64,000 nucleotides of DNA from Actinomadura_C sp036008685 (GCA_036008685.1 DASYNF010000275.1:9844-73843); one strand, 5' to 3'. Counted from the first letter of the stretch, positions 53,701-62,298 are shown. Made by a program: numbers and translations. Notes: generated by a model not told the origin, from the letters alone.

Positions 53701-54273
53701 TCAGGATTCCAGATCGGCCGCCGCCGCGAGATCCTCCGGCGTGTCGCAGTCATACCACGGGGGCCGGCTGCCGCCGCCGGTGCGGAGCGTCACCGGGCAC
53801 AGCCCGCCCAGCAGGCCTCCGAGGGATCGTCCCCGGTAACCGCCGAGACCCGCGGTGAGAGCCGCGGTGCGCCAGGCTCCGACCAGCCACTGTTCCCGGC
53901 CGTCTGCGTCGACGAGGACGGCGCCTGACCCGTGGGCCCGCGCGGCCTCCACCAGTTCCGTGACGTGTCCGGGCCGCAGGAAGGGCAGATCCGCCGCGAG
54001 GAGCACCAGCCATGGCGCCCGTACCTCCGCGAGCCCGGCGCGCAGCGCGGGCACCGGTCCGGAGCCGGGCGGATTCTCACGGGCCGTGATGGCATGGGGC
54101 ACGTCGGCGCGGGGCGGACCGACGATCACCAGCCGGTTCGCACCGGCCGCCGCGTCCGCCACCCACCCGATGAGCGACCGGCCGCCCACGAGCATGCCCG
54201 GCTTGTCCGCGCCGCCGAGGCGCCGGGCCAGGCCACCGCCCAGGATCACGGCATCGTAGGCATCACCCGTCAT
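53701..54273 (-). CDS. mobA: MobA-like molybdenum cofactor guanylyltransferase
   Basis: MobA attaches GMP to molybdopterin to form the guanine dinucleotide cofactor. The 190-residue nucleotidyltransferase has the GTP-binding AVILGGGLARRLGGADKPG near the N-terminus (split here), followed by the metal-binding Asp in LVLLAADLPFL and late PPWYDCDTPEDLAAA. It is MobA-like; related enzymes use CTP (MocA), so nucleotide choice is not certain. It overlaps the DUF3467 gene by 4 bases. Confidence 0.87.
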   Translation of the reverse strand: MTGDAYDAVILGGGLARRLGGADKPGMLVGGRSLIGWVADAAAGANRLVIVGPPRADVPHAITARENPPGSGPVPALRAGLAEVRAPWLVLLAADLPFLRPGHVTELVEAARAHGSGAVLVDADGREQWLVGAWRTAALTAGLGGYRGRSLGGLLGGLCPVTLRTGGGSRPPWYDCDTPEDLAAAADLES

Positions 54274-54599
54274 GGCTGTGGGGGCACCTCGGGATCGCCG
54301 CCGCCGCTCTCCCGCTCATAGGCGCTGAGGTTCTGCTCCAGCGCCTTCATCAGCTCCCACACCTGGCCCGGCGGGATCCGCACCCGGGAGACGACCTGCG
54401 CGGGGACGTGGAGGTAGGGGGTCGTGGACTCGGGGTCCTCTCTGACCTCCGGCGGCCGCACCTCGGTGGCGAAGTCGATCACGAAGGAACCCTGGGCCCG
54501 CCACACGGACGCGAAGCTGGCGTATTCCCCCACCTCTTTGTCCGTGGGAACCGCTATCTCGACCCGGTGTTCCAACGGCTGGTCGTTCACACTCGCCAT
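54270..54599 (-). CDS. DUF3467 family protein
   Basis: This 109-residue DUF3467 protein has the family stretches EYASFASVWRAQGSFVIDFA and VVSRVRIPPGQVWELMKALEQNL (in part). The function is unknown; members occur near moaA in actinobacteria. The ATG at 54599 begins with homologous sequence, while the open frame upstream lies inside moaA in another register. It starts 40 bases after the moaA stop and overlaps mobA, forming a moaA-DUF3467-mobA-DUF6457 operon. Confidence 0.85.
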   Translation of the reverse strand: MASVNDQPLEHRVEIAVPTDKEVGEYASFASVWRAQGSFVIDFATEVRPPEVREDPESTTPYLHVPAQVVSRVRIPPGQVWELMKALEQNLSAYERESGGGDPEVPPQP

Positions 54600-54639
54600 C
54601 CTGCCCGCCCAGGTACGCCGCGCCAAACCGGCTGACGGA

Positions 54640-55629
54640 TCAACCACCGATCGCCGACATCGGGCGCACCGGCTGCAGGAAGCTCGGGTCGTCGATGCCG
54701 TGCCCCGCACGCTTGGCCCGCACGGCCGCGAGCCACCGGCCGGCCAGCTCGTCGTCGGTCGCCCCGGACCGGAGCGCGTCGCGCAGGTTGGACTCCTCGG
54801 TGGCGAACAGGCAGTTGCGGATCTGGCCATCGGCGGTCAGGCGCACCCGGTCGCAGGCCCCGCAGAACGGACGGGTCACCGATCCGATGACCCCGACCTT
54901 GGCCGGCCCGCCGCCGACGAGGAAGGTCTCGGCGGGCGCGCTGCCCCGGCTGTCCGGCTCGTCCGGCTCGAGCTCGTACACCTCCGTGAGCCCCCCGAGG
55001 ATCTCGTCGGCGGTGACCATCTCCTCGCGCCGCCAGCCGTGCTGGGCATCGAGCGGCATCTGCTCGATGAACCGCAGCTCATAGCCGCGCTCCAGGCAGT
55101 AGGCCAGCAGCGGCACCGCCTCGTGCTGGTTCACCCCGCGCATGAGGACGGTGTTGATCTTGACCGGTGCGAGCCCGGCGCGGGCGGCGGCCTCGAGCCC
55201 CGCGAGCACGTCCTTCAGCCTGTCCCGGTGGGCCAGGCGGGCGAAGATCTCGCGGTCCAGGGTGTCCAGGGAGACGTTGACCCGGTCCAGGCCGGCCTCC
55301 CTGAGCGGGGCGGCGAGCCGCTCCAGCCCGATCCCGTTGCTGGTCAGCGAGATCTGCGGCCGGGGCTCGAGCGCGGCCGTGCGGGCGACGAGGTCCACGA
55401 GGCCGCGCCGCAGCAGCGGTTCACCGCCGGTATAGCGGACCTCGGTGATGCCGAGCCGCTCCACGCCGATCCGAACGAGGCGTACGACCTCGTCGTCGGT
55501 GAGGAGCTCGGGCTTCGGCAACCACTCCAGGCCTTCCGGCGGCATGCAGTAGGAGCAGCGGAGGTTGCAACGGTCGGTGAGGGAGACGCGCAGATCCGTC
55601 GCCACTCGGCCGAAGGTGTCCACCAGCAC
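54640..55629 (-). CDS. moaA: GTP 3',8-cyclase MoaA
   Basis: This radical-SAM enzyme converts GTP to the first intermediate of molybdopterin. The 329-residue product has the N-terminal 4Fe-4S motif C-x3-C-x2-C (Cys21, 25 and 28 in CNLRCSYC). It has GGEPLLR, the C-terminal second cluster motif CGACDRVRLTADGQIRNC, and the essential C-terminal Gly-Gly. GGAGGAGG stands before the GTG at 55629. It leads the cofactor operon; no moaB, moaC or moaE is seen here. Confidence 0.96.
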   Translation of the reverse strand: MLVDTFGRVATDLRVSLTDRCNLRCSYCMPPEGLEWLPKPELLTDDEVVRLVRIGVERLGITEVRYTGGEPLLRRGLVDLVARTAALEPRPQISLTSNGIGLERLAAPLREAGLDRVNVSLDTLDREIFARLAHRDRLKDVLAGLEAAARAGLAPVKINTVLMRGVNQHEAVPLLAYCLERGYELRFIEQMPLDAQHGWRREEMVTADEILGGLTEVYELEPDEPDSRGSAPAETFLVGGGPAKVGVIGSVTRPFCGACDRVRLTADGQIRNCLFATEESNLRDALRSGATDDELAGRWLAAVRAKRAGHGIDDPSFLQPVRPMSAIGG

Positions 55630-55897
55630 GAGCGCGCCTCCTCCTGGCGGTCAGGCCGCCTAACGGTCAGACGGGCCGTGCCCATCTTGCCTCACCTTAT
55701 GTCGTCGGCCGACGTAGGAGTGACCTTGGTCAGCGGATCCGGGGCAGTGGGCCGCCGGCCAGGAGACGGAGCCCCCGCGTCCTGACCCACCATCGCGTGC
55801 CGCCACGCCGCGGCGGCATCGGTCCGGGTCAGGCCGCGGTGGCCTCCGCACGGCAGTGATCACTCGGAGAACGGCCGCACGATCACGGCGGGCCGGG

Positions 55898-56239
55898 TCA
55901 CCCGCCCTGGTCGCCGGGGGGAATGTCCGGGCCGCCGGTCACGGAGCCCTTCGGATCGACCCCGGTGGTGCTTTCCGGCTCGGACGTGCCATAGGGCCGA
56001 TCGGACTCGCCCTTGGTGCCCTCGGTCGTACGGCCCTTCTCGTCCTTTCCCCTGGCGATGTCCTCGGCATGGCGCCTCTTGCTCTCGCCGACGCCGAGCG
56101 GCGTGTTCGCCTCGGTGTCGGTGGACTCCACGCCCTCGCGCTCCTCCTCGGACATCTCGCGGCCAGGGCCCGGCTCAGCGCCGGCGCCTTGGAACGCCTT
56201 GTCGGCGCCCCTGACGGCGGGATCTTCGGGTTCGCCCAT
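55898..56239 (-). CDS. Acidic, disordered protein at the end of the hyp operon
   Basis: This 113-residue hydrophilic protein has no recognised domain. It is rich in Gly, Glu, Asp, Lys and Pro (EMSEEEREGVEST, GKDEKGRTTEGTKGESD), with no hydrophobic core, so it is probably intrinsically disordered. GAGGAGGAAAT just before the ATG overlaps the hypE stop codon 10 bases away, so it is translated from the hydrogenase transcript. Homologues in streptomycetes are, to my knowledge, uncharacterised. A link to hydrogenase is only positional. Confidence 0.72.
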   Translation of the reverse strand: MGEPEDPAVRGADKAFQGAGAEPGPGREMSEEEREGVESTDTEANTPLGVGESKRRHAEDIARGKDEKGRTTEGTKGESDRPYGTSEPESTTGVDPKGSVTGGPDIPPGDQGG

Positions 56240-56249
56240 GATTTCCTCC

Positions 56250-57377
56250 TCAGCAAATGCGGGGCAGGGGATCGCCGACCAGCAGGTCGACGATTCTGGT
56301 GCCGCCGAAGGCGGTGCGCAGCAGCACCAGCCCAGGCGGGTCGTCCTTGATCTTCCCGATCACGGCGGCGCCGGCGCCGAGCGGATGCGAGCGCAGCGCC
56401 TCCAGGGCCGCATCGGCCACGTCCGCGGAGACGATCGTGACCATGCGTCCCTCGCAGGCGACGTACATCGGGTCGATGCCGAGGAGCTCACACGCGCCGC
56501 GGACCTCCGGGTGGACCGGGATGGCGTCCTCCTCCATGACCACCGCCACTTCGGCGTCCCTTGCGGCCTCGTTGAGGATCGTCGCGATCCCGCCACGCGT
56601 GGCGTCCCGCATCCAGTGCACCGAGTCGCCGCAGGCCTCCAGCAATGACGTCACCATGCCGTTGAGGGGGGCGGTGTCGGACCGCAGTTCGGCCTCGATG
56701 TCGAGCTCCCCGCGCGCCAGCATGATGGTCATGCCGTGTTCACCGATCGGTCCGGAGACCAGCACGGCGTCGCCGGGCCGCACCGGCCCGGCCGGCGGGC
56801 GGCGCATCACTCCCACGCCCGCGGTGTTGATGTAGCACCCGTCCGCCTTGCCTCGCTGGACCACCTTGGTGTCGCCTGTGACGATCTGCACGCCGGCCCG
56901 CTCGGCGGCCTCCTTCATCGATCCGACGATCCGCCGCAGGTCCTCGACCGGGAACCCCTCTTCGAGGATGAATCCCGCCGACAGGAACAGCGGCACCGCC
57001 CCCGAGACCGCCAGGTCGTTGACGGTGCCGTTGACGGCCAGGTCGCCGATGTCGCCGCCGGGGAAGAAGAGGGGCGACACGACGTAGGAGTCCGTGGTGA
57101 ACGCGAGCGCCGCGCCACCCACGCTGAGCAGGGCGCCGTCGCCGAGCGGCTCCAGCAGCGGGTTGCGGAAGGCATCGAGGAAGACCGCCTCGATGAGAGT
57201 CTGCGACGCCTTGCCGCCGGCGCCGTGCGCCAGGGTGATGTTGTCCTCGCGCAGCCGGGCCTTGCGGCGGCGGGCCCGCTCGATCCGTTCCAGCACCTGC
57301 TCTTCCCGAGAGACCTGCTCGACATGGGCGTGCTCGCGTACGGCCGCCTCCGCCCAGTCGGCACTCCTCTCAACCAT
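56250..57377 (-). CDS. hypE: Hydrogenase maturation protein HypE
   Basis: HypE dehydrates a thiocarboxamide on its own C-terminal Cys to thiocyanate, the source of the cyanide ligands of the [NiFe] centre. The 375-residue product is longer than usual because of a 45-residue charged N-terminal extension. It then has NITLAHGAGGKAS, TDSYVVSPLFFPGGDIGDLAVNGTVNDL (in part), VTGDTKVV, and ends in PRIC with the required terminal Cys. It overlaps hypD by 8 bases. HypF, which supplies the carbamoyl group, is not in the window. Confidence 0.96.
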   Translation of the reverse strand: MVERSADWAEAAVREHAHVEQVSREEQVLERIERARRRKARLREDNITLAHGAGGKASQTLIEAVFLDAFRNPLLEPLGDGALLSVGGAALAFTTDSYVVSPLFFPGGDIGDLAVNGTVNDLAVSGAVPLFLSAGFILEEGFPVEDLRRIVGSMKEAAERAGVQIVTGDTKVVQRGKADGCYINTAGVGVMRRPPAGPVRPGDAVLVSGPIGEHGMTIMLARGELDIEAELRSDTAPLNGMVTSLLEACGDSVHWMRDATRGGIATILNEAARDAEVAVVMEEDAIPVHPEVRGACELLGIDPMYVACEGRMVTIVSADVADAALEALRSHPLGAGAAVIGKIKDDPPGLVLLRTAFGGTRIVDLLVGDPLPRIC

Positions 57378-58497
57378 GGGTGGCCTCCTGCACCCGCTCC
57401 CGGGTGAACCGCCCGAAGTTGTAGTAGGCGGCGCAGGCGCCTTCCGAGGACACCATGCAGGTGCCGATCGGCGTCTCGGGGGTGCAGGCGGTGCCGAAGA
57501 CCTTGCACTCCCAGGGCTTGAGCACGCCCTTCAGGACCTCTCCGCACTGACAGGCCTTCGGGTCGGCGACCCGGACCCCCGGGATCTCGAAGATCCGCTC
57601 GGCGTCGAATTCGGCGTAGGACTCACGCACCTGCAGCGCCGACTGCGAGATGGAGCCCAGCCCCCGCCACTCGAAATAGGAGCGCAGCTCCATGGTCTCG
57701 CCGATCACCCGCAGCGCCTTGGGGTTTCCGTCCCACGGCACCACCCGGCCGTACTGGTTCTCCACCTCCGAACGGCCCTCCGCGAGCTGCTCCAGCAGCA
57801 TGTGGATCGACTGGAGAATGTCCAGCGGTTCGAAGCCCGCCACCACCAGTGGCTTTCCGTAGTCACGGGCGATGAAGTCGTACGGACGGCAGCCGATCAC
57901 CGTGGAGACGTGGCCGGGGCCGATGAACCCGTCCAGCCGGAAGTCGGGCGAGTCGAGGATGGCCTTGATCGCCGGGATGATCGTCACGTGGTTACAGAAG
58001 ATCGAGAAGTTCCGCAGCCCCTCGGCCTTGGCCCGCAGGACGGTCATCGCCGTGGAGGGCGCGGTCGTCTCGAACCCGATGGCCATGAAGACCACTTTCT
58101 TGTCCGGGTTGCTCCTCGCGATCTTGAGAGCGTCCAGCGGTGAGTAGACCATCCGGATGTCCGCGCCCTGGGCCTTGGAGTCGAAGAAGGATCCGCGCCC
58201 GCCGGGCACGCGCATCATGTCGCCGAACGAGGTCATGATGACGTCCGGCTGCTCGGCGATGTGGATGGTGTCGTCGACCCGGCCCATCGGGATCACGCAG
58301 ACCGGGCAGCCGGGCCCGTGCACCAGCGTGACGTTGTCCGGGAGGTAGTCCTCGAGGCCGTGCTTGTAGATCGTGTGCGTGTGCCCGCCGCAGACCTCCA
58401 TGAACTTGTAGGACCGGCCGGGCTCGCACAGCGCCGCGATCGAGGCGGCCAGGGCGCGGGCCTTCTCCGCGTCGCGATACTCGTCGACGAATCGCAT
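57370..58497 (-). CDS. hypD: Hydrogenase maturation protein HypD
   Basis: HypD, with HypC, forms the iron-sulfur scaffold on which Fe(CN)2CO is assembled. The 375-residue product shows MEVCGGHTHTIYKHGLE, HGPGCPVCVIP and the C-terminal Cys-rich region around VADPKACQCGEVLKG. The ATG at 58497 overlaps the hypC stop (TGATG); a GTG one codon earlier is possible. Together with HypC and HypE it is directed here at the group 1h hydrogenase. Confidence 0.97.
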   Translation of the reverse strand: MRFVDEYRDAEKARALAASIAALCEPGRSYKFMEVCGGHTHTIYKHGLEDYLPDNVTLVHGPGCPVCVIPMGRVDDTIHIAEQPDVIMTSFGDMMRVPGGRGSFFDSKAQGADIRMVYSPLDALKIARSNPDKKVVFMAIGFETTAPSTAMTVLRAKAEGLRNFSIFCNHVTIIPAIKAILDSPDFRLDGFIGPGHVSTVIGCRPYDFIARDYGKPLVVAGFEPLDILQSIHMLLEQLAEGRSEVENQYGRVVPWDGNPKALRVIGETMELRSYFEWRGLGSISQSALQVRESYAEFDAERIFEIPGVRVADPKACQCGEVLKGVLKPWECKVFGTACTPETPIGTCMVSSEGACAAYYNFGRFTRERVQEATHG

Positions 58498-58769
58498 CAC
58501 TCGATCCTCGATTCCTTCAGGGCCTCGATCTCGTCCGCGTAGGCCTGGCCGATGCCTTCGAGGAAGTCCATCGCGGCCTTGGCCTCCTCCTCGTCGATCT
58601 TGGACAGTGCGAAACCGACGTGGATGAGGATCCAGTCGCCCGGCTCCGGCCTGTCCTCGGTGATCAGGCCGATGTTGATCGCGCGCCGGACTCCGCTGAC
58701 GTCGACCTTGGCGAGATCAGGCTGATCCGGCAGGATCTCCACGATCCGACCGGGGATTCCCAGGCACAT
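58497..58769 (-). CDS. hypC: Hydrogenase assembly chaperone HypC
   Basis: This is a small chaperone (90 residues) that carries the iron centre from HypD to the large-subunit precursor. It starts with the functional Met-Cys (MCLGIPGRIVEI), the Cys2 that binds iron, which fixes the ATG at 58769 instead of a GTG one codon earlier. DWILIHVGFALSKIDEEEA is typical. Its start lies 53 bases inside the hypA gene, with GGAGG positioned there. Confidence 0.96.
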   Translation of the reverse strand: MCLGIPGRIVEILPDQPDLAKVDVSGVRRAINIGLITEDRPEPGDWILIHVGFALSKIDEEEAKAAMDFLEGIGQAYADEIEALKESRIE

Positions 58770-59109
58770 CACGCGCCTCCGCTATCTCGATTGACTCCAG
58801 CACCAGCTCGTCACCGCCGGTGACGTCGACGTCCGCGCTCCCGCAGGCGGGACAGACCGCCAGCGGGTCGCTGGTCCCGTCCTCGTGCCCGCATCCCGCA
58901 CAGGTGATCCGGGCCGGGGTCACGACCAGGTCGATGGCGGCTCCCTCTGCCACCGTGCCCTCCGAGACCAGGTGGAACGCCTGGTCCATGGAGGGCTCCA
59001 TGACCCGCAGCAACGCGCCGGCGCGGACCTTGGCCCGGGCCACCGGACGCCCTGCGGCCCGTTTCTCCACGGCGACGAGGATGGCCTCGGCGAGTCCGAC
59101 CTCGTGCAC
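58717..59109 (-). CDS. hypA: Hydrogenase nickel incorporation protein HypA
   Basis: HypA inserts nickel into the [NiFe] site together with HypB. The 130-residue product begins with the nickel-binding M-H-E (from a GTG start). It has the structural zinc site CAGCGHEDGT then CPACGSADV, and IEIAE as the normal end. A further 15 residues form a tail that overlaps hypC by 53 bases. HypB was not found in this window. Confidence 0.94.
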   Translation of the reverse strand: MHEVGLAEAILVAVEKRAAGRPVARAKVRAGALLRVMEPSMDQAFHLVSEGTVAEGAAIDLVVTPARITCAGCGHEDGTSDPLAVCPACGSADVDVTGGDELVLESIEIAEARDVPGNPRSDRGDPAGSA

Positions 59110-59164
59110 CGCTATCTCACCGCCCGCGGTCGTGAGCGGATCACCTGGCCCATCACCTGGGTCC

Positions 59165-59722
59165 TCATGTCACATCTCCCTCATCTCGAGGTAGCGGGCG
59201 ATGTCCGGCAGCGACTGCGCCACCAGGACCGCCGTCCCCACCAGTGCCGCTCCGATCACCATGCTCTTCAGCATCTATTTCCTCCTGGATGAGTTCGCGA
59301 ACCAGCCGGGCGGCCGGCTCGACGGCGGCGGTCACGATCTGCGACAGCTCCATGCCCGGGGAGACGTCGGCCGGCTCACAACCGACCAGGAGCACCCGCC
59401 CGGCCCGCCCGCCGACCACCTTGACCAGATCGAGTACGGCGTCCGGCGTGATGCCGTGGGCGTCGATGAGCTCCTGCGGCTCGCCCTCGTCGAGTTCGAG
59501 GGCGTAGAGAGTGCCCGGGGGGCCGCCCCGCGAGGCGGCGTCCACCAGGATCGTGGTGTCGTAGTCGCCGAGCTCATACGCGAGGTGGATGCCGCGGATC
59601 CCGAAATCGCCCACGTCCACGCCGGGCGGCAGTTCGGTCTCGGCGAGCCGCCGGGCCACCTCGACCCCGAACCCGTCGTCGCCCAGGAAGACGTTGCCGA
59701 CGCCGGCCACGAGGATCTTCAT
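59165..59722 (-). CDS. Hydrogenase maturation protease (HyaD/HycI family)
   Basis: This endopeptidase removes the C-terminal tail of the hydrogenase large subunit after nickel insertion. The 185-residue product has MKILVAGVGNVFLGDDGFG with the metal Glu/Asp position, GIRGIHLAYEL, ILVDAASRGGPPG and VLLVGCEPADVSPGMELS. The fold should end near EIDAEEHGDRS; the remaining 30 residues coincide with the nested small gene. The ATG at 59722 overlaps the upstream gene by 4 bases. Confidence 0.93.
   Translation of the reverse strand: MKILVAGVGNVFLGDDGFGVEVARRLAETELPPGVDVGDFGIRGIHLAYELGDYDTTILVDAASRGGPPGTLYALELDEGEPQELIDAHGITPDAVLDLVKVVGGRAGRVLLVGCEPADVSPGMELSQIVTAAVEPAARLVRELIQEEIDAEEHGDRSGTGGDGGPGGAVAAGHRPLPRDEGDVT
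59170..59274 (-). CDS. 34-residue DUF6893-like small membrane protein nested in the protease gene
   Basis: The product is 34 residues. It has one hydrophobic helix (MVIGAALVGTAVLVAQSL) followed by PDIARYLEMREM, whose RYL-x-M-R-x-M end matches my memory of the DUF6893 family of actinobacterial small proteins. An almost perfect ribosome site, AGGAGGAA, stands 5 bases before the ATG. It lies wholly inside the last codons of the protease gene in another frame, just before hypA. I believe it is translated; the function is unknown. Confidence 0.78.
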   Translation of the reverse strand: MLKSMVIGAALVGTAVLVAQSLPDIARYLEMREM

Positions 59723-61041
59723 AGCGGCTCCACCTCCTCGGGCGCGAAGTAGAGGAAACGGCCCTGCTCGCGGCGGATGTCGGCGCCAGGGTCGTCCTCG
59801 AGGATCACCGCGAGGTGGGTGCCGCCGTCGACGTCCATCAGCACCGCCTCGACGTCGGCGACGCGGCCGACGACGAACATGTCCTGGGCGTCGGCCCGGC
59901 CCGCCGGGCACAGGCGCACGCGGCTGCCCCTGGCGACGACGGTCCCGGCCACCACCACGCTGTCGGTCTCCGGCGAGGCCGTCGGCCGGCCGCCGCCGGC
60001 CGACTCGGGCATGGCCGAGCCCGGGTCCCACCATGGCCTCCCGCCGGTGTCGAAGACCTCCGCCGGGTCGTCGACGCTCGCCGGCTCCCGCCACGTCCGA
60101 GGTTCGCCCGCGCTCTCCGGCTGGTCCCAGCCCCGCCGGGGACCGGGCGAGCGGATCGCCCCGTGCAGGCGTTCGAGGAGCTCGGGAGGCATGGCCTCGA
60201 CCCGGTCGATGATCTCGGCGGCCCTGGGGTCGGTGCCACGCGCCTCCCGCTTCTCCTCCTCCGTCAGGGTCAGGGTCCGCAGGCTCAGCAGCTCGTCGAT
60301 CTCGGTCGCGTCGAAGAAGTCGCCGGGACTCTCCGGGGCGATCTCCGGCCGGTCGTACAGCGTGATCGGGGAGGACAGCACCACGTCGTCGGTGATCAGC
60401 ACCGGCCAGGTGTGCAGGTTCTCGCAGGCCTCGGCGATCGGCCGGGCCCACTCGGGCGGATCGAGCAGTGACACGAACGAACCATCGGTCACGGCGAGCA
60501 GGCTGTGCGCGGCGACGATCGAGGACCGCAGGGCGTCGGGCCGGGTCCCACCGCTCCACGGGGTCGTGTTCTCCAGCCGGACCCGCAACCGGACGACGTC
60601 GTAGGGTCCGGGCAGCCGTTCGGCGTGCGCGCGCACCCGCACGCGGAGGGGCCGCCAGGTCCGGGTCACCTCCCCCTCGGTCTCACGGCCGCCCGGGATC
60701 TCGGCGTCGTGGATCCACTCCCCGGCAAGGAGGTCGGCCAGGGCCCACACGATGTCGATCTGGCGCTCGGCGGCCTCGTCGAACGGCTCGGCCCCCTCGG
60801 CCGTACGCTCCAGGACGTGCAGGAACCGGGGCCGCAGGTGCACGACATCGCCGCCTTCGATGAGGCACTCGGTCTGGGAGGCGGAGGGCTCCTCGGTCAG
60901 GGTGAACGCGGGCGGGACCAGGACCCCGAACTGCCAGCGCATCTGGTTCTTGACCGCGCTCGCGCGGTAGGGATAGAGGAGGTAGCCCTCGTAGAGGACC
61001 ACGTCGGCGATCCTGCGGGCGGCGTCCATGTTCGTGATCAC
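59719..61041 (-). CDS. Conserved hydrogenase-cluster protein of unknown function (440 residues)
   Basis: I do not recognise a characterised family. The N-terminal 300 residues are mixed alpha/beta, starting ARRIADVVLYEGYLLYPYR. The middle (300-365) is Pro/Gly/Trp-rich and looks like a linker. The C-terminal 75 residues (GSRVRLCPAGRADAQDMF, then TVVAR, HLAVILEDDP and GRFLYFAPEEVEPL) look like a small beta-barrel. The gene overlaps its neighbours by 4 bases on both sides, so it is firmly part of the hydrogenase operon. I infer a maturation or attachment role. Confidence 0.85.
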   Translation of the reverse strand: MITNMDAARRIADVVLYEGYLLYPYRASAVKNQMRWQFGVLVPPAFTLTEEPSASQTECLIEGGDVVHLRPRFLHVLERTAEGAEPFDEAAERQIDIVWALADLLAGEWIHDAEIPGGRETEGEVTRTWRPLRVRVRAHAERLPGPYDVVRLRVRLENTTPWSGGTRPDALRSSIVAAHSLLAVTDGSFVSLLDPPEWARPIAEACENLHTWPVLITDDVVLSSPITLYDRPEIAPESPGDFFDATEIDELLSLRTLTLTEEEKREARGTDPRAAEIIDRVEAMPPELLERLHGAIRSPGPRRGWDQPESAGEPRTWREPASVDDPAEVFDTGGRPWWDPGSAMPESAGGGRPTASPETDSVVVAGTVVARGSRVRLCPAGRADAQDMFVVGRVADVEAVLMDVDGGTHLAVILEDDPGADIRREQGRFLYFAPEEVEPL

Positions 61042-61670
61042 AGGCGCACCCCCATGAGCAGGGCGCCGACCACGTCGTCCCAGGTGGCAAGGGCCTTGTC
61101 GGCCTTGAAGAGCTGCAGCGCGGTGATGGTCTCCCGGCTCAGCCGCAGCCAGCCCGCACCCGGGAAATAGCGGTCCATGAGCTCGCGCCAGGTGCTCACC
61201 GGCAGCCGGTGCCTGGCCTCACAGTCCCACGAGACCTGCTGCACGGCGAACCCATTGGTCCCCCGCCTGAAGACGGTGCCGCTGAACAGCAGCAACAACG
61301 GGATCTCACCTTCCTCCAGGGACGCGAAATATTTGTGCGCCGCCACCTCCATGTCATAGGAGCAGGGCACGGGGAGGTCGATCTCGGTCGACCCGCTGAA
61401 CCCCGGGACCATCACCGCCACGGCGGCGAACTGCAGCGGCTTGAGCGTGTCGCCCCATCGGTCCGGAGTGCCGAACAGGTCGGCCAGCAGCGGGGTCTCG
61501 GCGGGGCCGTAGCCCCGCCGCTGCGGCTCGATGCGGAGCTGACAGCGGAGCGCGATGGCATGAACCGGGTCGTCGCCGGCCTCGGTGATCCTCAGCCGGA
61601 ACACCATGGTGGGCGCGGCCGCGTAGGGGTCGGGGCGGGCGCCGAGACACTCGAAGGCCAGCTCAGTCAT
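61038..61670 (-). CDS. DUF6084-type hydrogenase-cluster protein
   Basis: This 210-residue protein of unknown function has the layout I associate with DUF6084. It opens with ELAFECLGARPDPYAAAPTM, has a beta-sandwich-like middle (FRLRITEAG, IALRCQLRIEPQRRGY), then FSGSTEIDLPVPCSYDMEVAAHKYF and a helical end. The ATG at 61670 overlaps the preceding gene by 8 bases. It is found with group 1h hydrogenases in actinobacteria; I infer an assembly role. It has no cofactor motif. Confidence 0.85.
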   Translation of the reverse strand: MTELAFECLGARPDPYAAAPTMVFRLRITEAGDDPVHAIALRCQLRIEPQRRGYGPAETPLLADLFGTPDRWGDTLKPLQFAAVAVMVPGFSGSTEIDLPVPCSYDMEVAAHKYFASLEEGEIPLLLLFSGTVFRRGTNGFAVQQVSWDCEARHRLPVSTWRELMDRYFPGAGWLRLSRETITALQLFKADKALATWDDVVGALLMGVRL

Positions 61671-62298
61671 GATCCGCCCCCGCACGCCTGCGCAGGTCGG
61701 TGAAGTACTCGTCGATGACCTTCCAGGCCTCCTCGCCCCCGTCGAAGCCCTGCCAGTGCAGCCGGACCAGTCCCACCAGGGCGTAGCAGGCGTGGATGGG
61801 GACGAGGTAGGCCCCGGAGCCCCGGTCGATGAGGAGCGCCTCGACGTCCGGCGCGACGTCCGCCATCGCCGGATTGGCGGTGAGCACCCGGTCCCAGGCC
61901 TCCATGGGCAGTTCGGACTCGGTCGCACCGCCGGGGCTGGGATAGAAGGCGATCGTGCGGTCCATGGCCGAGTTACGGAAGAAGAAGGCCATCCGCACCG
62001 GGATCGCGAGCTCGTCCCAGTCCGCGTCCGGCAGTACGAACAGGGGGTCGAAGCGATAGCGGTCGGGCACGGTGTGGAATCTGCGCACCGGGGCGTCGGA
62101 CCGCCCGCCCGCGCCCTCGTGGGTGAACAGCAGCGTGCAGGCACGGCAGGTGCACAGGATCCGGCGGTCCTCCAGGTTGACCACGTGGCCGTGGTCCTCG
62201 GCGATGGCCTCGGCGCACATCTCGCACTGCTCGGCCTCGGCCTCGGCTCCGTCCCTCTCCGGCTGCCGCTGCTCGACCGCGAACCGCCGCAGGCTCAT
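61663..62298 (-). CDS. DUF5947-type Cys-rich hydrogenase-cluster protein
   Basis: This 211-residue protein of the DUF5947 type has an N-terminal metal site: Cys25 and Cys28 (CEMC) and Cys49, Cys51 and Cys54 (CTCRAC), rubredoxin- or zinc-ribbon-like. It is followed by RRFHTVPDRYR and PVRMAFFFRNSAMDRTIAFYPSPGGATES in part. Rubredoxin-like proteins protect hydrogenases during assembly under oxygen in other systems (HoxR), and I infer a similar role. The ATG at 62298 overlaps the NifU-like gene by 4 bases. Confidence 0.85.
   Translation of the reverse strand: MSLRRFAVEQRQPERDGAEAEAEQCEMCAEAIAEDHGHVVNLEDRRILCTCRACTLLFTHEGAGGRSDAPVRRFHTVPDRYRFDPLFVLPDADWDELAIPVRMAFFFRNSAMDRTIAFYPSPGGATESELPMEAWDRVLTANPAMADVAPDVEALLIDRGSGAYLVPIHACYALVGLVRLHWQGFDGGEEAWKVIDEYFTDLRRRAGADHD

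Noticed and set aside
55630..55897. A molybdenum-cofactor riboswitch before moaA
   Set aside because: The stretch is GC-rich and can fold, but I could not identify the conserved elements of the Moco RNA motif.
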